Of a stretch of DNA of 64,000 bases, positions 59,482 to 64,000 are shown piece by piece (position 1 is the stretch's first letter; each line of letters begins with the position of its first letter). The notes under the pieces were generated by a model. The model was given only the letters and a program-made list of their open reading frames with translations, had not been told where the DNA came from and searched no databases. The DNA lies in assembly GCF_010119545.1 (NCBI RefSeq), contig NZ_JAAEAA010000002.1, positions 220,006 through 284,005 on the forward strand, read 5' to 3'. The position numbers were made by a program, and so were the translations under genes. The DNA is from Pontibacter fetidus (GTDB lineage: Bacteria; Bacteroidota; Bacteroidia; Cytophagales; Hymenobacteraceae).

Positions 59482-60510
59482 TTGATCAACTCCATAACTA
59501 TAGACGAGTTTCTGCAGAAAGCTGAAAAGCTGCCTGTGCTGGATGCGCGCGCTCCAAAAGAGTACGAAGCCGGCCACATTCTGCAAGCGCAAAGTTTCCC
59601 TATTTTCACAGATGAAGAGCGGGCTATAGTTGGTACATCTTACAAGCAGCAGGGTCACGATCCGGCAGTATTGTTAGGTCTTGATCTGTTCGGCCCTAAG
59701 ATGTCTCAGTTTGTAAAAGAAGCCACTAAAATTGCTCCGGATAAAGAAGTGCTGCTACATTGCTGGCGCGGTGGTATGCGCAGCGGTGCAATGGCCTGGC
59801 TCCTGAGTTTTTCTGGGTTTAAAGTACATTTGCTGCAGGGCGGCTACAAGGCTTATCGTCATTTTATACAGGAGCAGTTCGCTAAACCCAGGTCTATAGT
59901 TGTACTCAGCGGTTTTACGGGCAGTGGCAAAACTGATATCCTGCCTTACCTGCAAAAACTAGGTCAGCAAACTATTGACCTGGAAGGACTGGCTAACCAT
60001 AAAGGTTCATCATTCGGAAGTATAGGCATGCCCGCGCAGCCAACTACAGAACACTTCGAGAATCTGCTTGGCTCCGAACTGATGAAGCTGGACGCTGATA
60101 AACCGCTTTGGCTTGAAGATGAAAGTATAACCATTGGCCGTGTCACGCTTCCTCATACTTTTTATACCGCTATGCAGGAGCAGCCAACTATAGTTATCGA
60201 TGTTGCCAAGCCCCTGCGCGTACAAAAGCTGGCCCACGAATATTGCCGCACCGATAAAACCATACTGGAAGCAGCTATACTTAGAATCAAAAAACGCCTC
60301 GGCGGTTTAGCTACACAAGAAGCACTGGATGCCATTGCCACCGGCGATATGGAAAAGATGGTAGAGATCGCGCTTACCTATTACGACAAAGCCTATCATT
60401 TTCAGCTTAACCCCAAAAAGCAGGTGTTTACGCTGCCACTGCAAACTATAGATCCCGAAGAGAACGCACAGCAGATACTTACCTTTGCCAAAACCAACAA
60501 CTTACTTTAA
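59482..60510 (+). CDS. mnmH: tRNA 2-selenouridine synthase
   Basis: It replaces sulfur by selenium at the wobble 2-thiouridine of some tRNAs, using selenophosphate from SelD. It has 342 residues and starts with TTG at 59482. The rhodanese domain (about 1-130) has the catalytic Cys94 in [13 protein letters not shown]. The P-loop domain has [11 protein letters not shown] (144-154). It precedes selD by 4 bp. No selA, selB or selC was seen, so within this window selenium use points to tRNA rather than selenocysteine. Confidence 0.95.
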   Translation: MINSITIDEFLQKAEKLPVLDARAPKEYEAGHILQAQSFPIFTDEERAIVGTSYKQQGHDPAVLLGLDLFGPKMSQFVKEATKIAPDKEVLLHCWRGGMRSGAMAWLLSFSGFKVHLLQGGYKAYRHFIQEQFAKPRSIVVLSGFTGSGKTDILPYLQKLGQQTIDLEGLANHKGSSFGSIGMPAQPTTEHFENLLGSELMKLDADKPLWLEDESITIGRVTLPHTFYTAMQEQPTIVIDVAKPLRVQKLAHEYCRTDKTILEAAILRIKKRLGGLATQEALDAIATGDMEKMVEIALTYYDKAYHFQLNPKKQVFTLPLQTIDPEENAQQILTFAKTNNLL

Positions 60511-60514
60511 CCCA

Positions 60515-61567
60515 ATGCAAGATTCAACCACCCAAGATATAAAACTTACCCAGTATAGCCACGGTGCCGGTTGCGGCTGCAAAATTGCGCCTAAAGTTTT
60601 AGATGCTATACTTCATTCTGACATCACCTACCCAGAAAACGATAAGCTTATAGTTGGCAACAGCTCCCGCGACGATGCTGCCGTGTACGATATTGGCAAT
60701 GGCCGCGCCGTTATCAGCACCACCGATTTCTTTATGCCGATTGTGGATGATGCCTATGATTTCGGTCGTATCGCGTCGGCTAATGCTATTTCGGATATCT
60801 ACGCGATGGGTGGCACCCCGATGATGGCAATTGCGGTACTTGGCTGGCCTATAGATAAACTGGCCCCGGAAGTTGCCAAACGTGTAATTGAAGGAAGCCG
60901 CAGTACTTGCCACGAAGCAGGTATACCGTTAGCCGGCGGCCACAGCATCGACAGCCCTGAGCCGATCTTCGGGTTAGCGGTCACCGGTATGCTCGATATC
61001 CCGAACCTGAAACGAAACGATACTGCTACCGCTGGCTGCGAACTATATTTAACCAAACCTATTGGAGTAGGTATACTCACCACCGCTCAGAAAAAAGCTA
61101 TACTTAAACCCGAACATGCGCATCTGGCACCCAAGCAAATGATGCAGCTAAATAAAATAGGTGCTGAACTGGGTCAACTACCACAGGTAAAAGCCATGAC
61201 CGACGTTACTGGTTTCGGGTTAATGGGTCACTTATCTGAAATGTGTGAAGGCAGCAACTTAACAGCTGAAATATACTTCGATAAAGTACCGGTTATCCCC
61301 GAAGCGCTGGACTACCTGGCGCAAAAAGCTATACCAGGCGGCACACACCGCAACTTCGATAGCTACGGCCACAAAATAGCAGATCTCACCCCAGACCAGA
61401 AACACTTGCTTTGTGACCCGCAAACCAGCGGCGGCTTATTAGTTGCCGTTGATCCTGCCGGCCGAGAAGAAGTATTGGAGCTTTTTGCAAAGTATAACTT
61501 AGACCTGCAACCGTTGGGAGTTTTAAAAGAGCGCGAAGCTGACGAGAAACTGATCAATATTTTATAG
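60515..61567 (+). CDS. selD: Selenide, water dikinase
   Basis: It makes selenophosphate from selenide and ATP. It has 350 residues from ATG 60515. An ATG at 60485 inside mnmH would add ten residues and is less likely. The catalytic region [10 protein letters not shown] carries Cys20 (not selenocysteine) and Lys23. [20 protein letters not shown] and [20 protein letters not shown] bind ATP and metal. [20 protein letters not shown] completes the AIR-synthase-like fold. It is coupled with mnmH. Confidence 0.95.
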   Translation: MQDSTTQDIKLTQYSHGAGCGCKIAPKVLDAILHSDITYPENDKLIVGNSSRDDAAVYDIGNGRAVISTTDFFMPIVDDAYDFGRIASANAISDIYAMGGTPMMAIAVLGWPIDKLAPEVAKRVIEGSRSTCHEAGIPLAGGHSIDSPEPIFGLAVTGMLDIPNLKRNDTATAGCELYLTKPIGVGILTTAQKKAILKPEHAHLAPKQMMQLNKIGAELGQLPQVKAMTDVTGFGLMGHLSEMCEGSNLTAEIYFDKVPVIPEALDYLAQKAIPGGTHRNFDSYGHKIADLTPDQKHLLCDPQTSGGLLVAVDPAGREEVLELFAKYNLDLQPLGVLKEREADEKLINIL

Positions 61568-61576
61568 TTACCTAAC

Positions 61577-62224
61577 TTGAGTAGAAGCAAACATAAGAAG
61601 CTATACTATGTACCAGGGTTAATCAGTCTGATCATGCTGCCGTTGCTGTTTGCTTATTTTGGTAAGAAGGAAGTTCAGAAGCTGGATGTCAGGCTGATGG
61701 AGATAAACTTCTGGAACCCAGACTTTGCCGAACTTATTCCTTTCCCTGAGCGCGAGTATACTAAGTTTATACTTACAGGAGATTCAATCAAAGACAAAGC
61801 AATTTTTACAAAAGCAGATTTGCAGATTAAAAAACTTTATGCTGATAGGGATACTATAAATGGTGTGCATTTTATTTTCCAAGACTCAGCTAGTTACGGC
61901 TCTTTTGTAAACACTATCAATAACCTAAAGGAAAACGATATAGCACGATATTTCCCTTATGAAAACAACCTATGGGTATTATATCCTACTCCAACCAAAC
62001 AAGTGGTAGGAGAGCTTATTAATCCACCATGCCTTTTATGTGATGATGTTATAGTTGTACCACCTAAAACAAAAGAGCTAACAGTTTATGAGCAAATTAA
62101 AGCCTCTATAGTTTCTTATAGTTCAGGCATTAAAAAGCTTTGGCCAACTATAGCACTGCTATTTTTGCTTGTCACCTTAACTATAACCCGCGCCATCAGG
62201 CACTATAAACCAACTATAGTTTAA
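61577..62224 (+). CDS. Membrane protein of unknown function with a periplasmic CxxC
   Basis: The protein has 215 residues, starting with TTG at 61577 (a 9-bp gap after selD). One N-terminal membrane helix (about 10-27, YYVPGLISLIMLPLLFAYF) and one near the C-terminus (about 192-207, WPTIALLFLLVTLTIT) leave a periplasmic loop of about 160 residues. In that loop LINPPCLLCDDVIVVPPKT has a CxxC pair, which suggests a redox or metal role, but no known family was recognised. The gene ends in an AACTATAGTT copy that encodes the final residues Thr-Ile-Val and supplies the bases before the stop. Confidence 0.65.
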   Translation: MSRSKHKKLYYVPGLISLIMLPLLFAYFGKKEVQKLDVRLMEINFWNPDFAELIPFPEREYTKFILTGDSIKDKAIFTKADLQIKKLYADRDTINGVHFIFQDSASYGSFVNTINNLKENDIARYFPYENNLWVLYPTPTKQVVGELINPPCLLCDDVIVVPPKTKELTVYEQIKASIVSYSSGIKKLWPTIALLFLLVTLTITRAIRHYKPTIV

Positions 62225-62273
62225 TCTTACCAACTATACTCTCGTAAGCATTACCGATAATAAATAAAGCAAC

Positions 62274-63044
62274 ATGAAACTACACTATAAAGAAATGGGC
62301 CATGGCCAGCCGCTGTTAATTTTACACGGCTTATTTGGCACATTAGACAACTGGCAAACATTAGCAAAACGACTTGCAGAACATTACAACGTTTTCCTGG
62401 TTGATCTGCGCAATCACGGTCGTTCCCCGCATAGCGAACAGCACAATTATGATGTAATGGCCGAGGACGTACTCCGTTTGGTTGATGAACTACAAATTCC
62501 GACTCCAGCTATCATGGGTCACTCTATGGGCGGCAAAGTAGCGATGAACTATGCGCTTAAATACCCAACTCGTTTAACCAAGCTTATAGTTGTAGACATT
62601 GCACCTAAAGCATACCCGCCACATCACGACGAAATTATTGATGCTTTGCAGTCCGTTGATCTGAGTACTGTTACCAGTCGCAGTGAAGTTGATGCACAGT
62701 TAGCAAAGGGCATACAGGAAGACGAAGTGCGCCTGTTTCTTATGAAAAACCTGTACCGCAAAGAAGACAATACTTTTGGGTGGCGCATGAACCTGGATGC
62801 AATTGAAAAAAACTATGATAAGATAGCCGCTGAAATAACATCTGATATACCTTTCAAAAAAAATTCATTATTCATTAAGGGAGGTAAATCAAGGTATATA
62901 AAGCCTGAAGATGTTTACGGAAGCATAGAACGGCTTTTCACGCTAGTAGAAGTTGAGACCATACCAGAAGCTGGCCACTGGGTACACGCCGAAGCACCTG
63001 ATAAAGTATATGAGCTGGTAACCAGATTTCTGAGCGCCGACTAA
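62274..63044 (+). CDS. Alpha/beta-fold hydrolase (YbfF-like esterase)
   Basis: The protein has 256 residues, cytosolic. MKLHYKEMGHGQPLLILHGL and the oxyanion region FGTLDNWQTLAKRLAEHYNV open the fold. The nucleophile is Ser in IMGHSMGGKVAMNYA. The acid is expected near SLFIKGGKSRYIKPEDV, and the His is in PEAGHWVHAEAPDKV. The pattern resembles YbfF/PldB-type acyl esterases, though the substrate is unknown. It is followed by a terminator hairpin. Confidence 0.85.
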   Translation: MKLHYKEMGHGQPLLILHGLFGTLDNWQTLAKRLAEHYNVFLVDLRNHGRSPHSEQHNYDVMAEDVLRLVDELQIPTPAIMGHSMGGKVAMNYALKYPTRLTKLIVVDIAPKAYPPHHDEIIDALQSVDLSTVTSRSEVDAQLAKGIQEDEVRLFLMKNLYRKEDNTFGWRMNLDAIEKNYDKIAAEITSDIPFKKNSLFIKGGKSRYIKPEDVYGSIERLFTLVEVETIPEAGHWVHAEAPDKVYELVTRFLSAD

Positions 63045-63063
63045 TTACCATTTACATAACGTT

Positions 63064-63099
63064 AAAAGCTACTGTAACTAATGTGTTACAGTGGCTTTT
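63064..63099. terminator. Rho-independent terminator of the hydrolase gene
   Basis: A 15-bp stem with one G-T wobble (63064-63078 with 63085-63099), a 6-nt loop and a T run, 20 bp past the stop. Confidence 0.88.
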
Positions 63100-63135
63100 G
63101 TATTTTAACTCAACTATAGTTAATACTTTTACATC

Positions 63136-63852
63136 ATGAAAAAGCAAGGCAATTTATACTTAATACCAACTATACTTGCAGAAGGTACTGCGGATCAGGT
63201 CATATCTTCACAGGTAAAAGATGCAGTTAAACATCTTACCTACTTTATAGTTGAGAACTTACGTACTGCCCGTCGCTTTGTGAAAATGATATGCCCGGAG
63301 TTGGTTATAGAAGAATTAAACTTTGTGCAGATTGATAAAGATGCAACTCCGGCGCAGGTGCAGGCTTCCTTGAAACCTATAGTTGAAACAGGGATAGATG
63401 CGGGTATCATTTCAGAAGCTGGTTGCCCCGGTATAGCTGACCCTGGTGCGGAAGTTGTAAAGTATGCACATCAGAAAAACATCAAGGTAATACCATTTGC
63501 AGGCCCATCAGCTATACTTTTAAGTTTAATGGCTAGCGGTTTTAATGGGCAACAGTTCGCATTTCATGGCTATCTACCTATAGATAAAGGTCCGCGATTA
63601 CAGGCTCTTCGCCAGTTAGAGAAAGAAATGCAGCAACGTAACCAAACACAAATCTTTATGGAAACACCATACCGCAATAATAAACTACTCGAAGATCTCC
63701 TAACAACGCTAAATCCTGAAACCAAGCTCTGCATCGCAGCCAACATTACTTCTCCCGAAAATGAATTGATTCAGACCAAAACTATAAATCAATGGAAGGG
63801 TAAACTTCCAGATATACATAAACAGCCAGCTGTATTCCTCATCTATAAATAA
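63136..63852 (+). CDS. RsmI-type SAM-dependent methyltransferase
   Basis: The protein has 238 residues of the tetrapyrrole/RsmI methyltransferase fold. ISEAGCPGIADPGAEVVKYA is the SAM-loop block, VIPFAGPSAILLSLMASGFN and FAFHGYLPIDKGPR follow as in RsmI, and METPYRNNKLLEDLLTTLNP ends the core. RsmI methylates the 2'-O of C1402 in 16S rRNA. This form is shorter than RsmI (about 280) and starts with EGTADQVISS-type sequence rather than the usual GNLPxDIT, so it may be the Bacteroidota paralogue with a different target. Confidence 0.84.
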   Translation: MKKQGNLYLIPTILAEGTADQVISSQVKDAVKHLTYFIVENLRTARRFVKMICPELVIEELNFVQIDKDATPAQVQASLKPIVETGIDAGIISEAGCPGIADPGAEVVKYAHQKNIKVIPFAGPSAILLSLMASGFNGQQFAFHGYLPIDKGPRLQALRQLEKEMQQRNQTQIFMETPYRNNKLLEDLLTTLNPETKLCIAANITSPENELIQTKTINQWKGKLPDIHKQPAVFLIYK

Positions 63853-63916
63853 CCTCCCCAAGTAGTTGCTCTAAACATGAGTCATCCCGAATTTTAGGTT
63901 AGGGATTTCTAAAAAG

Positions 63917-63976
63917 TAAAAGCCTTCTTTTCGTAAGTGACAGTAGTATCAGGTCACTTTAGAAAAGGAGGCTTTA
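63917..63976. promoter_or_regulatory. Hairpin burying a strong ribosome-binding site
   Basis: The arms 63917-63941 and 63953-63976 pair over about 20 bp with a few mismatches and a short loop. The right arm contains AGGAGG (63966-63971) and ends at the ATG at 63976. Strong Shine-Dalgarno sequences are rare in this window. Hairpin-masked sites of this kind occur in insertion-sequence transposase genes. Confidence 0.55.
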
Positions 63977-64000
63977 TGCATTTATTATCAAATACGCAGC
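63976..64000 (+). CDS. Possible start of an ORF cut by the right edge
   Basis: ATG 63976 follows AGGAGG by 4 nt and opens MHLLSNTQ before the window ends. Only eight codons are visible, so the product cannot be identified. The unusual ribosome site and surrounding inverted repeat suggest a mobile-element gene, perhaps a transposase. Confidence 0.3.

Larger units (their letters stand above)
1..64000. repeat. Dispersed palindrome family CTATAG / AACTATAGTT
   Basis: A hand scan found roughly 90 copies of CTATAG, where base composition predicts about 15-20. About 16 copies extend to the full AACTATAGTT, where far less than one is expected. Copies lie in coding sequence, in intergenic DNA and at gene ends. 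One copy at 43510-43523 extends to a 14-bp perfect palindrome. The half-site relatives TATAGTT, AACTATA and AAGTATA are also common. The distribution resembles a highly iterated palindrome rather than a transposon or a promoter. Its function is unknown. Confidence 0.8.

Noticed and set aside
60515..61567. Selenocysteine codon in selD
   Set aside because: The catalytic position is a normal Cys codon; no in-frame TGA is present.
1..64000. CTATAG as a bacterial -10 promoter element
   Set aside because: TATAGT resembles TATAAT, but the sites are just as common inside genes in both orientations and Bacteroidota use TAnnTTTG.
1..64000. CRISPR arrays, tRNA or rRNA genes
   Set aside because: No evenly spaced direct repeats and no cloverleaf or TTCRANNC-type signals were seen in the intergenic gaps.

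Overview
The window looks like a chromosomal segment from a Bacteroidota bacterium of the Cytophagales/Hymenobacteraceae type, with Pontibacter or a close relative the best guess. The evidence is the gliding genes gldB, gldE and gldD, DUF6089-type outer-membrane proteins, TonB proteins with the Bacteroidota N-terminus, several promoter -7 boxes of the form TAnnTTTG, few Shine-Dalgarno sequences, and a GC content in the mid-40s % by eye. No tRNA, rRNA, CRISPR array, complete insertion sequence or prophage was seen. Most of the window is core genome.

Layout. 1-8.4 kb: gldB (cut by the left edge), a small beta-barrel protein, RNase G, a 29-residue basic ribosome-type protein, a membrane-anchored TPR protein, an HU-type DNA-binding protein, mutY, then ssb-gldE-gldD. 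8.5-13.3 kb: recG, a secreted protein of unknown function and a glycosyltransferase. 13.5-22.2 kb: a fatty-acid beta-oxidation operon (marR, hydroxyacyl-CoA dehydrogenase/enoyl-CoA hydratase, thiolase, acyl-CoA dehydrogenase), a frameshifted lipoprotein with a 56-residue partner, and a long-chain acyl-CoA ligase. 22.5-28.3 kb: an arginase-fold protein lacking metal ligands, a minimal cytochrome b5-like protein, a sugar kinase plus murQ (cell-wall recycling), two unknown proteins and two small acidic lipoproteins. 28.4-31.4 kb: GTPases der and era, then a 0.7-kb gene-free mosaic of repeats. 31.4-38.4 kb: a Ton energy-transduction cluster (ExbB, two ExbD, two TonB) followed by a PstS-like binding protein and a TPR protein. 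38.9-44.8 kb: mazG, glmM, a cysteine desulfurase, a LOG-family protein and hemH. 45-58.6 kb: rluD, then a long minus-strand envelope run (pabA/trpG-like, hydrolase, CBS protein, POTRA-barrel protein, nadK, two DUF6089 proteins, uppS, bamA, two OmpH/Skp chaperones), with cvpA and yqeY upstream. 58.8-64 kb: pdxJ, mnmH-selD (selenium use in tRNA), an unknown membrane protein, a hydrolase and an RsmI-type methyltransferase. The window ends at a hairpin that buries a strong ribosome-binding site in front of a cut ORF.

The genes form recognisable modules: fatty-acid degradation with its own MarR regulator; outer-membrane biogenesis (undecaprenyl-PP synthase, BamA, Skp-like chaperones); TonB energisation; peptidoglycan precursor synthesis and recycling (glmM, murQ, kinase); and selenouridine modification.

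The most unusual signal is not a gene. The palindrome CTATAG, often extended to AACTATAGTT, is scattered through coding and non-coding DNA at about five times the rate expected from base composition. It resembles a highly iterated palindrome such as cyanobacterial HIP1. I did not find a clear new defence or metabolic system. Next in interest are the PstS-like protein in the Ton cluster, the degenerate arginase-like protein, the frameshifted lipoprotein locus and the mosaic repeat region.
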